64,000 nucleotides of DNA from Adenophora triphylla var. japonica (GCA_022495995.1 JAFEMH010000979.1:496001-560000), one strand, 5' to 3'; shown: positions 12,300-23,330, counted from the stretch's first letter. The notes: generated by a model not told the origin, from the letters alone. Made by a program: numbers and translations.

Positions 12300-12450
12300 T
12301 CACCCCTCTTCGTTCTACGATTTTTTTTTTTTTTTTCAGATTTTCGCTTTATAAAGCCGATTGACGTTAAAATCGTCGAAAATTAGGGTTCCTCATTTCA
12401 CACATTCTCGACCATCATGGTGAGAGAGAATTAGGTATTAATTAGAGGTA
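12300..12450 (+). promoter_or_regulatory. Possible 5' leader exon of the bZIP gene
   Basis: A pyrimidine-rich run is followed by a leader-like stretch (AAATTAGGGTTCCTCATTTC) and a plausible splice donor (GAGGTACG near 12445). If real, the leader intron reaches to about 16380 (acceptor TTTTACCAG) and contains the copia insertion. This is inference only; no expression data were available. Confidence 0.25.
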
Positions 12451-12752
12451 CGTTAATGGAGATTGTCTTAGTTCCATTCAAATTAATGTTTGATTTATTT
12501 GATTAAGCCATTTTACCTCTTTTTTATCTGTAAATGTTGTCTTAACAAATCATGTAATGCGCTGATGCAGGAGCTTAAATCAGACCTTATTTATCTCGAA
12601 AGAGTGACGAAATATATATTCTTATTCATATTAGTATTAGTAGAATCATGTTGTTTTTTTTGTAAATGATTGTTTGCATGTGTTTGGAAAGTTGTGGCTT
12701 TCTTTGATTTTTGAACAAGTTTTTTTTTGTTGTTGTTTGTTTTCCATATGCG

Positions 12753-12807
12753 GATTCATGTTAGCCGACCTTAAATCATCTTGCTAATAAGGCTTTGTTG
12801 TTGTTGT
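12753..12807 (+). repeat. SINE 3' end with TTG tail (copy 1)
   Basis: GATTCATGTTAGCCGACC followed by an AAGGCTTTGTTGTTGTTGT tail matches the second copy at 41188. The (TTG)n tail and the AGCCGACC block are features of TS-type plant SINEs. The tail resumes after the nested hAT MITE (12957-12971). Confidence 0.6.
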
Positions 12808-12956
12808 CAGGCGCGGATTCAGGATTTTGGAACTGTGAAAAATAACTTCATATATAAAAAAAGTTATATATAGTCGGTGACTTAGGTAAAAAAAGTTTTT
12901 TTCAAAATTCTGAGGTGGGCTGGAGCCCACCTCAAATAGGTCTAGATCCGCCCCTG
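12808..12956. mobile_element. hAT-type MITE inserted in the SINE tail
   Basis: CAGGCGCGGATTCAG and CTAGATCCGCCCCTG are imperfect inverted ends. The exact 8-bp flank GTTGTTGT lies on both sides, but it also belongs to the TTG tail, so the duplication is not independent proof. Another family member lies at 32661. Confidence 0.7.
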
Positions 12957-13300
12957 GTTGTTGTTGTTGTTGGTTGTCGTTGTTTGCTTTGGTGAAAATG
13001 TAGAGAGTTACGCAGGTGTAATATTATGTTGTATACTTCTTTTCAAGAAATAAAATTAAAAAAGTAATCACTGAATTGCCCTAAATTTATTATTTTCTAT
13101 GATACATCTGAGAGTTAATTTTTGAAAGCATTTTATTTCCCTTTTTGGGGACAAATTCAAAAGTAAAGCCGGGCATTTTTTAGTAGGGCAGAGAATGTAT
13201 CACGGTGTCACCAGTTTATCAGGACTGGAAAGAGGTTAGGTGAATGGAAGAAAGCTTTCCCATGTGTATATATATAGCACGGCTAGCCTGCAATTAAATC

Positions 13301-13827
13301 TGTTGGTTTAGGAGTCCTAAACTACAAGGAAAGAGGGGCCTAAGTCGGAGGAGCTTGTTGAGATCAAAAGGAGTTCATAGCAGAGGAGAAGACTGTTCGT
13401 GGCTTGGGTCATTGCCAGGCGGCCGCATCACCTGGCCGAGGCGGGCGCCTCAGTGGCCGAGACTTGGCCGAGGTTTTGTCAAGCGCCAGGCGGGCGCATG
13501 GATGGGTTTGGGGCGGGCGCCTCAATGCTGGCCGAGTTTCTGGGCTTGATTTGTTTCCTTATTTGATTGCAACTCTTCTTAAATTAGATTTAGGGTTTCC
13601 TTGTAACTATATAAGCATAATTTCGGCCTAGAACACATAGTAGCAACATATTAGAGAGACTAATAACATATTGGCTTGGCAATTGCCCCCGGACGTAGTT
13701 CACGAGTTGGTGAATGAACCGGGTAAACAACTCTTGTGTTCTTGTGTGTGATTGTTTCTTTCTTGTACGTGTGGGTGTGTTTAATTCTTTGTCTTGATTG
13801 CAACGGGGGAGCACCAATTTCACAACA
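13301..13827 (+). repeat. 5' LTR of the copia element
   Basis: Begins TGTTGG and ends CACAACA. Contains a GC-rich block (13415-13530) with repeated GGCCGAG and GCGGGCGC motifs. An AACTATATAAGC TATA-like box lies near 13603. Confidence 0.92.
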
Positions 13828-13829
13828 AC

Positions 13830-13841
13830 TGGTATCAGAGC
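13830..13841 (+). other. Primer-binding site (tRNA-iMet)
   Basis: TGGTATCAGAGC is the reverse complement of the 3' end of plant initiator tRNA-Met including CCA. It begins two bases after the 5' LTR. Confidence 0.92.
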
Positions 13842-13924
13842 TTTGGTTTGGTGGATTCAAAATTCTTTCATTAGTTGATTAATTTTTGAATCGCGTTCTT
13901 GGGGATTTTGGTGAAGCAGTCAAG

Positions 13925-15300
13925 ATGAAGAACCATATCGAGAAATTCAGCGGTGTGAATTTCACGTTTTGGAAGACAAGGATTGAAGACTACCTTTATT
14001 GTAAGGATCTTCATAAGCCCTTGAAGGAGAAGCCCGAAGACATGTCACAAGGGGATTGGGAGGTGTTGGATCGGAAGGCGTTAGGAGCGGTAAGGAGTGC
14101 CCTAACCGACGATGTTGCACGGAACGCTGCTGGAGGCCAAGACAACGGTGGAGTTGCTACAAACGCCGCTCGGACATGTATATGAAGCCGTCGAATATCA
14201 ATAAGGTGCATTTGATAAAGAGGTTTGCGAATGCGAAGATGTCGGAGGGCGATGGAAGTCATATCGGCAATTTCAAAGGTATGGTGGACCAATTGAAAAG
14301 TGTTGATATTACTTTCTCCGATGAAGTGCTAGCTTGTTTTCTTCTAAAATCGTTGCCCGATAGTTGGGAGGTTCTTGTCACAACGATTGAGTACGTCAGC
14401 AGGCGTTGGTGTATACGGAGGTTAGAGATCTCGTCTGCAAGAGGAGTTGCGAAGGAAGGAGAAAAGGGGAGAATCGTCAGTAGATGGGGCCGCACTTAGG
14501 GTGGAGAGAAAAAGGGGTGGACTGGGGAAAAAGGTCAAGTCTTCTGATTGTGGTGAATTGGGGCACATCGGTTATGATTGTCAGGAAAAAGTGGTGGTGC
14601 GCGCGTGGTGGATGATGGTGGTGATGTATTAATCCTGGGAGGAGCGATCGGGTGAAGATTGGGTGTTGGATTACGGAGCTTCTTGTAAATGCTTTAGTGG
14701 GGATGCGGAATCAATGAGGCGTTACAAACTAGGAGATTTTGGGGTTCTCTATCTTGGTGATGGTCAACCATTGAAGATCGAAGGTAAGGGGATGTAATGA
14801 TGAAGGCGCTAATGGGGCTGTTTTACAACTACGCGACGTGATGCGTATTCGGATTTGAGGAGGAGAGTGATTTACGTGGGACAACTTGATAGTGAAGGAT
14901 ATGGTGTTTCTTTCGTTGGTGGGTCTTGGGAAGTCACAAAAGGGGCTAAGGTGTTGGCTCGTGGGGTTAAGGGAAGACGTTGTACTCTACCTACAATGTC
15001 GGTTTTCGTTCCGGTGGGAGCAAGAGGCTTAAGAACCGGCCTGTTGGTGTAAAAGGGGAGACATCAAGAAACGGTATGTTGGGGAGGACACAAAGTTGAT
15101 CGACGCGGTGCGGATGTCAGGGCCCTAACAGAGAGCGGATTCGGACCAAGAATAGTCGATGCAAGAAAGCAGGTGTGTCCAAGTTTCGAGGAGGCATTGC
15201 GAGGAAGGTGGGTGCGGAGGGAGAAGGCGAAGTTAGACTTGCGGGGAGAAATCAAGGTAGAAGGCGATTTGGGGAGGCAAGAACGATCTAACACGGGGAG
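13925..15300 (+). pseudogene. Broken copia gag / protease / pre-integrase remnant
   Basis: Copia capsid-type sequence starts at about 13925 (KNHIEKFSGVNFTFWKTRIE) and continues, after a frame change near 14130, with MKPSNINKVHLIKRF and DEVLACFLLKSLPDSWE (to about 14400). A CCHC-like knuckle near 14540 reads SSDCGELGHIGYDC, lacking its first Cys. The protease motif near 14665 reads LDYGASCKCF where LDSGAS is expected. Near 14880 YVGQLDSEGYGVSFVGGSW is a pre-integrase piece. Everything downstream of it is missing. Frameshifts and stops make this non-functional. Confidence 0.85.
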
Positions 15301-15462
15301 GTTGAAACGTCGCTTGGTTTCAACTCGCCTTAGTACTTGAGGAGAGGGTGCGGTAGTGTCGGCTTGATATGGATGAGGGGGAAATGTGTTCGAAGGTCTT
15401 TACTCCGTGGTGGGAGTTGATGGGTGATTCTATGTTTGTTAGTTTAGTCTCCGGTGGGAGAT

Positions 15463-16011
15463 TGTTGGTTTAGGAGTCCTAAACTACAAGGAAAGAGGGG
15501 CCTAAGTCGGAGGAGCTTGTTGAGATCAAAAGGAGTTCATAGCAGAGGAGAAGACTGTTCGTGGCTTGGGTCATTGCCAGGCGGCCGCATCACCTGGCCG
15601 AGGCGGCCGCATCACCTGGCCGAGGCGGGCGCCTCAGTGGCCGAGACTTGGCCGAGGTTTTGTCAAGCGCCAGGCGGGCGCATGGATGGGTTTGGGGCGG
15701 GCGCCTCAATGCTGGCCGAGTTTCTGGGCTTGATTTGTTTCCTTATTTGATTGCAACTCTTCTTAAATTAGATTTAGGGTTTCCTTGTAACTATATAAGC
15801 ATAATTTCGGCCTAGAACACATAGTAGCAACATATTAGAGAGACTAATAACATATTGGCTTGGCAATTGCCCCCGGACGTAGTTCACGAGTTGGTGAATG
15901 AACCGGGTAAACAACTCTTGTGTTCTTGTGTGTGATTGTTTCTTTCTTGTACGTGTGGGTGTGTTTAATTCTTTGTCTTGATTGCAACGGGGGAGCACCA
16001 ATTTCACAACA
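15463..16011 (+). repeat. 3' LTR of the copia element
   Basis: Matches the 5' LTR by eye except for one extra 22-bp GGCCGCATCACC...GAGGC unit at about 15583-15624. Ends CACAACA directly before AAATC. Confidence 0.92.
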
Positions 16012-16419
16012 AAATCTTGTGTTGATATTATAGTAATCAGGTATATATATGAACTGCCTTCATTAATTTCATTAAATAACTGAAAATCACAATCATTTAG
16101 GTATGGAGAGATACTAAGTGATTTAGAATGTGTAGAATCATTTAAAAAAAGGATTTTGTCTACTTTTGACTTCATGATCCTAAAAAAAAATTGTTTAGAG
16201 TTTATTTAATAGTTGAAGCTTGAGGCTCCATTCATGTTGTTTTCTGGTTCATTGCATGCCTTATTTGTTTTCTGGTTCTTCTTTGAGTATTTTACGGTGA
16301 GCATTCTTACATGTGTCGTAGTGATTCTTTTGGTGCTTTGGTTTTGCTATTACTGCATTTAGTTTCATTTATATTTTACCAGATCTGCTTACTTAAACCA
16401 AGGAAGAAGAAGCCAAACC

Positions 16420-19400
16420 ATGGTAAAGAGTGAAGAAACGGCATCTGTTAAAGTGGAGAGAGGTTCTCCGCCTAGACAGGTTAGCTGTTGTCTGAAACAT
16501 TTACTTTGCTAGATTAATTTATTTTCGTCCTTGGTTTATCTAAAAGTTGTTAATAAACTGTGGCTGCATATAGATACAGCTTGGTTCTCGATCCATGTCC
16601 ATAAATGCACATGTATTTTCAACCGTCATGGTGTGCATTGTTGTTTGGGCTTGTGAAATTTGAGGTTGAAGTTGGTTCATGTGATTGCATTTGCAGGAAC
16701 TTACTGATATTCATCCCTATCCAGACTGGGCAACAATCCAGGTTTTTTTCTTTATTTATTTTTCAGGTCGATGAATACATATGAACCATCTTGATTTGAC
16801 TTTGAGTAAACAATTAGTGCAACATCTACCAGAATATGTACTCCCTCCGTCCCAAATAAAGTCCCCTTGACCAGTCATACTTTTTAAGAATGTAGCTTTA
16901 TTTGCGTGTACCTTCTAGAAGTAATACTAAAATTAAAACTCTTTTCCCTTGGAGCTACTGCATTTCCTCCTCCTAAAAAGGAAGGATTTTTTTTTTGGAA
17001 CATAGGGAGTAATTTATTATCTCTAATACCGTTGTACCACGTAGCCCAAGCTTGATTTGAGTTCACATGATCATCGAGGGCGACTTTGGCATAGGTTGCT
17101 CTGCTCAAGTCAAGCTCATGTAATTTTTCAGTGAGCCGAGCTTGAATAATAGAAGCTCAGCTCCTTTCTGATTCATTTAAAGTGCTCAATTTCATGAAAC
17201 TAATCAAATAAATCCTGCATCAAGTTTAGGCATTCTACAGTCATGGAGTTCCCCTGCAGCAACCAGTCTTTAACCCTGGAGTTTCAGATTGTCATTTTCC
17301 TCCTCAGGCATGTTTATGGACCCCACCTCAGGTAGTTGTTGTCTATTGAGTTCTCAGAGACTATTTTGCTTCTTGTTTTGTAGTTCGGATTCTATAGTCC
17401 TGTTCATGAGCAATTTATCAGTATGGGATATGACATACGTCTAATATATCGAGGTGTTTAACGTCTCAGGCAATGATTCCATTTTATGGATTGCCTTACC
17501 CGGTACACTATTCTCAAGGGCTTGTCTTTGCTCAACCTTCAGCTCCTCTTGTAAGTTGCACAATTTTTTGGTTTTAATATGTTGATCTATAAATTTCCTT
17601 CATTAGTTGTCTAGGATGTCTCTAAACGTTTCTTGGTATTAATGAATTATAACTCCGAACTGAATATCCACTTCGCTATGTAGGTTTCAGCGTTCAGTAA
17701 AGATTCACATTCTGAATCAGCGGACAAAATTGATCAAGGTTCGACAAAGAAATTGAGACCGTTGGATGGAATTGCTGTACCTGTAGGCAATAATTGTTCT
17801 GAGTTTGATACCGAAGCTTCGGACCATGAAGTTTCTCAGAGGTTTGTTAATCTAAAGCAATTCCTATGCTTACTTGTATCTTTTCTTTTGCCGAGGAAAG
17901 GTACGATTGGAGAACATGATTTTGCTATTCGGCGAGGATCGAGAAAGTGAACATAAAATAAAATAGTTCCGTAGTACAATTCCATGAATATGGCAGTTTA
18001 AATATACGGAGGTATATATTACATAGACTGAGTAAAGATTTAGATTGGTCATTTGTAACTCATTTCATAAAGAAATCAAGTCGTGCGAAATCATGACTTC
18101 TTTGGCTCAAGACCGATGAAACATAAAACAAGTCCAGATTGAAACTCAAAGCTCGGCTTGGCTGGTTCTTTAAAGCCTCAATTCTTTGGTTAAAATATGT
18201 TGCTTCAGTTATTTATCTAACTAAGACTCATTCTGGGTTTATTATCAATGCAGTATTGGAATTGGTGCCTCGAGCGATGGAAGTGATGGAAATGGCGGAG
18301 TGAGTATTCTTTCTTTCCCTCCATTCGTATTACATTTATACAGTGTATGATGCACCATATTTTTCTCAATAATTGTGGATATTATTGTCAACCTTAACTT
18401 AATCGTATTGTGCATTCCATCTTTATGTAGGCACCTGAAAGCATGCGGAGAAGTCAGTCAACTGGTATGTTATTCACTAATGTGCAAGGTTCTTTAGAGT
18501 CTTCAAGTCCAACCACATCCTGGATTTCAGAACCAATTTTTGTGTTGAAAATAGGGATCTTAGTATTTGAAGAACAAGAATCCGAGTTAACTGTTAGCCT
18601 TCAGGGGGGGGGGGTCAATAAGCCAATCATGCATGGGATTTCCAATTTAAAATTCAACTAAACTAAACTTGGCTTGTATTAGGTTTTAGTCAAGCTGGAA
18701 GTATAAAATGAGCCCAGCTCTTGTCTCAAATGAGGTCGGTAATCAAAAGATGTGAATATGAAGTTGTATGCTTTTTTGACTTGGGCTCAAATAAAATTCA
18801 AGCTCGGCTTGTTATATCTTGGTCCATTTATTCTTTGATCGTAAAATAAACTTGTTGAGCTTGAACATTGGTTCCCAGGCTCTTGTACAGTTTGAGGCCA
18901 ATTTAACAGATCCAATCTCTAACATCTACAGCTTAACTGGGATCATTTCCAACCCCACTGCAGAATTATTTTACCAGTTACAAAATTCTGAACATCGGTT
19001 CCTAGGCTCTCGTGGACTTGATGTTTAGGAGATATTTGTTAACCATCCCATCTAACCTCTTTCCTCTGCCATATCAATATGCAACAGAACCTCGTGGTAA
19101 AGTCAATTTGGAAGCTAATACCACACTAGAATATTGCGCTGGAGCTCCAGTGGATCCTGATATTCCCACACAAAATTCTGTGCATATGCCAAATGGAAAA
19201 AGAGAGCCTGGTGCGTTTTGTGCTGATGAAGGGTTACCTTTGAAAGTCCGGCTGCAGGTATGAATGATAATATGCACGCCTTAATTGATTTAAGGGCTAC
19301 CCTTGTGTTTTCATTTTTACTGATGTAGCAATGTACCATTATCTTCTCTCAGGTAAATGTGACATGAAATAGTGAAAATTTTCAAAGAACATGACATAAC

Positions 19401-21094
19401 CATTGACAAGTATATAAGGACACGAGTCTCGGCTCGGCTCGGCTCGGCTCGCTAAATGAGCTGAACTTAATGCCAATTTATACTTAACGATTCTATTGAA
19501 CTCAGCTTGAGCTAAGTTATCATTGTTCGCTGTCAAACATTATTAGAAGCTAACTAGGATTGTATTTTTTTTTAGTGGGAGGTAAAATGATCCTTTTTAT
19601 CCTTCAGGAAGAGAAATATTTGAAAAGAGAGAGGAGGAAGCAGGCAAATAGAGAATCAGCACAGAGGTCTAGATTAAGGAAGCAGGTAATTGTCCTTAAT
19701 AATGGTCTCTCCAATATTATTCTTTTCTTAGCCCTTCTTTATCTTGCCGTATGCTTCCAGTCTTCATAATAGTTAATGATGTCATACTGTTATTTCTCTA
19801 TACTCAGGCTGAGATTGACGAACTTATGGAGAGATATGAAACCATGAAAGTGGAAAATATGGCACTTAAATCTAAAGTAATTCAACTCACTCAAGATTCG
19901 GAGATAATGAAGCTTGAAAATGCTGCATTAATGGTATATCCTATTTCTCCCATTTGTTTTCTCTTCTTTCTTTTTAAGGTTATGCTAATTTTTTGTTACT
20001 CGGTTCTTTCCGTTAAAGGCTCAAACTTTCTAGATTGAGATGTTGCAATGAAATTAGTCGTATCTACAAAATGAGCTCTCTTTGAGTTTCTAAACACAAC
20101 GTTGTTACATTATACGTAAACAAGAAAACTATTGTAATTTTCAAAATTATATTGTCTGTGGTGCGGAGAGAACGCTTATAAATAGTGTTATCTGTAGGGG
20201 CATTTGTATCATAACACGAATTGATATATCTGGTTTACGTTTTCAATATCATCAAGAGTTTTAAATGGTATGTTTGTAAAAAGACATAACTCCGTTTGCA
20301 TTGGCATACTCCGTTTGCATTGGCATGTTGCGCTTTCATGGTCAGTCCCGTACCTGGGTAAAAGGATCTTTCAGTTTGTTAACGTTGCAGTTGCAGCCAT
20401 TGTAAAACTTTATGAGATCCTTAAAAACATACGCCTCAATTCACCTCATGAATATGCTCCTTTCAAGTTTTATCTTTGGTTTCACCTTTGCATTTAGATG
20501 AATCCTAGAAATAACAGAAAAAAGATTCACCTATAGTTATAGTTGGGCTGACTTGTATATTAACCCCCCGTCCCTAAATGTATGTCCGATTTTCACTTTT
20601 AGGGACATTTGAAAAGAGGTGAGATTTAAGAACTTCTAGTAGCTCAAGTACATAAAAAAAAAACCTTAATAATCTCACCATATTACATCATGTAAGTGTG
20701 AATTATAACTTCATGTTTCATGCGGAAGGCTTAGTAACTTCTCCAAAATTTGGACATTCATCGTGGGACTTTTTTTTTATTTATTTTTTTTGAAAAAAAT
20801 GGACATCCATTTAGGGACGGAGTGAGTAGAAACTTGCCATCTCTTGAGGTATAACGCTTAAAGCTGTAACTTATCTGCCTTAGAACATTGTTTTTTCCTC
20901 CTGGAGATCTAAAGAATAATTTCCTACACTGAACCTCAGACTTTACATGGGATTTAATCTTTCAGGAGAAGCTGAAAAGGTCAAAGGCAGAACGGCCGAG
21001 GTCCAAGTCAACTCGACCTAAAAGCAGTGACGAATCGCTTACGCTAAATAGTCTGTGGTCTGTACAAGTAAAGGAAGAAAAAGTTGATGCCTAA
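16420..21094 (+). CDS. bZIP transcription factor, G-box-binding-factor type (11 exons)
   Basis: Exons: 16420-16479, 16697-16741, 17230-17331, 17470-17550, 17684-17841, 18254-18299, 18431-18464, 19088-19257, 19608-19685, 19808-19933, 20966-21094. They total 1029 nt, or 342 residues, all GT-AG and in frame. Residues 21-96 are a proline-rich MFMR-like region (HPYPDWATIQ, then AFYSHGVPLQQ). The basic region is at 233-258 (NRESAQRSRLRKQ, N246), followed by a zipper with exact heptads L264, M271, L278, L285, M292, L299. GBF-family proteins bind G-box (CACGTG) promoters as nuclear dimers in light and ABA responses; that role is inferred from the family. The start ATG in AAACCATGG has good context. 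Introns contain Stowaway copies and GCTCGG-rich remnants. A young retrotransposon lies 5' and may sit in a leader intron. Confidence 0.9.
16841..17009. mobile_element. Stowaway-like MITE in bZIP intron 2
   Basis: CTCCCTCCGTCCCAAATAAAG at the left and TTGGAACATAGGGAG at the right, flanked by TA. The right end is diverged. Confidence 0.6.
19427..19452. repeat. (CTCGG)n pentanucleotide tract
   Basis: About five CTCGG/GGCTC units in intron 8 of the bZIP gene. Similar GCTCGGCTTG and AAGCTCGGCTTGG fragments recur at 17140, 18150, 18800 and 19510, suggesting remnants of one dispersed repeat. Confidence 0.65.
20573..20826. mobile_element. Stowaway-like MITE in bZIP intron 10
   Basis: CCCCCCGTCCCTAAATGTATG at the left, CATTTAGGGACGGAGTGAG at the right, TA-flanked. 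Same subfamily as 6233 and 44950. Confidence 0.7.
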
Positions 21095-21429
21095 CTCTCG
21101 AGACAGTTTTAACGACAAGATTTAATATCGCTTCACAACTTTGGTTAATTATGTAAAATTTTGTCAAATAGCTGAAAGCTTATAGTAGAGTTAGAGCAGG
21201 CAAGGCAAGAGAAATGGAAGTAGGATTTGAAAACAAGGGTTAAGGGGTTATATTATTTTCATTTCCCACCCCTTTAGTTTCTCTTTTTTGAAATTTTGAT
21301 CCATTCTTTTGTTATTTTTATGGAATGTACACTGACATTTTATCCTGAAAAAAAAAAAAAAAAAACTGTAAATTTATATGTTTATTTGGAAAAATAAATA
21401 AAAAAATTTGGCAGAAGCTTACTCTTTAA

Positions 21430-21501
21430 TATCAGAGCCTGGTTTCGATCCAGGGACCTGTGGGTTATGGGCCCACCACGCTTCCGCTGCGCCACTCTGA
21501 T
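21430..21501 (-). tRNA. Initiator tRNA-Met (CAU)
   Basis: A 72-nt cloverleaf on the minus strand, starting ATCAGAGTGGCGCAGCGGAA. The acceptor stem ATCAGAG pairs with CTCTGAT, discriminator A. Anticodon loop CCCATAACC with anticodon CAU. D-arm and internal promoter TGGCGCAGCGG; B box GGATCGAAACC. The T-stem is CCTGG/CCAGG. No intron, no encoded CCA. It is the tRNA type whose 3' end is complementary to the PBS of the copia element at 13830. Confidence 0.95.
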
Positions 21502-21781
21502 TTGATGATAATACTTCAATTCAAATATATTTATACTGTCAATTATAATGGCATGCATTAATCTTTGTGAAAATTGAAAGAATGCATTAATAATAAACTT
21601 AATATACATGCAGCCCAGTGATGTGCTCATAAATTTGTGTAATCTCATTTTCCTTGCTTATTTTTTCCTCTCTTTTGTGTAAACGTTTGTGAGGGGTAAA
21701 GTCAAATTTTATTCTCGGTGGACGCTGTTGTTCAAACCCTCTCCTCGCCTTTTGACGCGAAACACCTAAAAAAAATAAAAT

Positions 21782-21992
21782 TGTGTAAATAAATACGGCC
21801 TAGTAGTATATTCAATTCATGTCATCGTGACCATATTTTTGACATGAACCAAAATGGGAGAAAAGCTCCAAAAAGCAACGTTGCTTTACTGATTGTACGC
21901 AAATGCTATCATAAAAGTTGTTTGACATTAACCAAAATGGAAGGCTTTAGACAAGTTTCCAACTTGTAATAATTAGGTTGCTTCACTAAATA
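21782..21992 (+). repeat. Direct repeat, left copy
   Basis: Shares the ordered blocks TTCATGTCATC, AAAAGTTGTTTGACATTAACC, TTTAGACAAGTTTCC, AATAATTAGGTTGC and CACTAAATA with 23566-23725. The right copy is about 50 bp shorter because of a central deletion or insertion. Confidence 0.75.
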
Positions 21993-21996
21993 CTAA

Positions 21997-22011
21997 GAGC
22001 TTCTCCGACGG
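21997..22011. repeat. PIF/Harbinger-like terminus
   Basis: GAGCTTCTCCGACGG resembles the GAGCATCTCCAACGG end of plant Harbinger elements and is preceded by TAA, the typical 3-bp target. No matching right end was found. Confidence 0.45.
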
Positions 22012-22184
22012 CTGCGCCAAGTGACGCGCCAACGCCAATTTGGTGAAAGATCCTACTCCAATATCGACGTCAAATCTCCCGCTATTTTAGCGATGCCTTG
22101 AAGATGCGCCAAATTTGGCGAATCTTGCACCATCTTTTTTTTTGTTGTTGTTGAATATCCTCTTCTTCTTCCGTCGCTCGCTCT

Positions 22185-23112
22185 CTATTAGGCTTCCATC
22201 GCTGATTTGCATCTCTTGGACCGTAAAAGCGGTGCATCTATGTTGTTTGAAGTTTGAAAGTTTTGTTGATCAGCTGTTTTCCGCATAATTTTTTTCCGTT
22301 CACTTTCAATATACGCCCGTGCAACTGGATCCGAAATAGTGTTGATGTCTACCATTATTATTTTACGTTCATCGCACAATTCTCTCTGCTCAACTTTCTT
22401 TTTCAGCACTTTCACCATTTCTTCATTTTGACGTGTTAACATATTGATAGCTGTTGTGGAGCATCATTTTGTTTTCTTTTAAGTTTATCTTTTTTAATCC
22501 CAATTGGTCTTTGGAATGAATTAGGAGAAGGGCTAATATCGTCACTTAAATTGATAGAAAATGATGACAGGCCAGGAGATAACGATAATATGGGCGTCTC
22601 AGGTGCTTGTAAATTAAGGTGTGACGAACTATCACCATGGTTTGGGGCAAATTTTTCGATATTTTTCATCTGCTCTCATACATGATCAAATTTGAACCCT
22701 TTTGCAAATTCTGGATCCTGATATAAGAGTGTTTTCGCTTGATCATACTGCATCAAATAATGAGACCAAATCATTATTATAAAATAATATAAAAAAACGA
22801 TATATATACTAGTGAAACAAAAATTAATAGGTACTCACTATGTCCTTTTCTAAAGCACCACTACGATTCAAATTTTCAATATGTCGAATACAACCCCTTA
22901 ATTTTTCCATAGCTTTAATGATGGTAGTCATACGACATTGCAGAGATCTTCGATTTCGCTCCTGCATGAGCGCATTTTTTGTCGAGTTGTATTCGTTCAC
23001 AATTCGAGATCAAAATTGATCTCTCAACTGGTTGATACCTATGATTGGGTTATGAAAAATGTCAATATAAACTTTGCATAGGTGTATGTCATCAGCAGGA
23101 ACGTAAAAAACA
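22185..23112 (-). pseudogene. Decayed PIF/Harbinger ORF1-like (Myb/NAM-associated) gene
   Basis: Reading leftwards: a piece near 23110-23040 (LCKVYIDIFHNPIIGINQ, trihelix-like), then SRIVNEYNSTKNALMQER and CRMTTIIKAMEKLRGCIRHI to about 22850. After an intron at about 22840-22753 come QYDQAKTLLYQDPEFAKGF, FQRPIGIKKDKLKRKQ and EEMVKVLKKKVEQRELCDER, ending near 22185. These blocks occur in order in plant Harbinger ORF1 proteins. Two conserved Trp codons are TGA stops (near 23016 and 22676) and the C-terminal part is shifted in frame. Inference: dead transposon gene. Confidence 0.7.
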
Positions 23113-23170
23113 CTTATTTGTGTTGAAGCAATTTAGAAATATGTATGTTTAAAACAAATGAGAAGGAAGA

Positions 23171-23330
23171 TAACTAAAAAGAAAGAACTGGTGAGTTGTG
23201 AGTTTAAAAGGAATGTGATATGATATTTATAGAATATTCGTCAGAGTACAAAATATGTGACGAATATTCTATAAATATCATATCACATTCTTTTTAAACT
23301 TACAACTAGCCAGTTCTTTCTCTTTAGTTA
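23171..23330. repeat. 73-bp inverted repeat with 14-bp loop
   Basis: Arms 23171-23243 and 23258-23330 are reverse complements with about six mismatches. The 33 bases nearest the loop on each side match perfectly (GAATGTGATATGATATTTAT and onward). Lies just upstream of the ORF1-like pseudogene. Confidence 0.9.

Larger units (their letters stand above)
13301..16011 (+). mobile_element. Young non-autonomous Ty1/copia retrotransposon
   Basis: Complete 2.7 kb element. The 5' LTR is 13301-13827 (527 bp) and the 3' LTR 15463-16011 (549 bp), both TGTTGG...CACAACA. Target duplication AAATC at 13296-13300 and 16012-16016. PBS at 13830-13841 complementary to tRNA-iMet; purine-rich tract just before 15463. 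The internal 1.6 kb holds only a damaged gag, a protease remnant and a pre-integrase remnant; integrase, RT and RNase H are absent, so mobilisation would need proteins in trans. By eye the LTRs are identical except for a 22-bp tandem duplication in the 3' copy. It lies 5' of the bZIP coding region. Confidence 0.93.
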
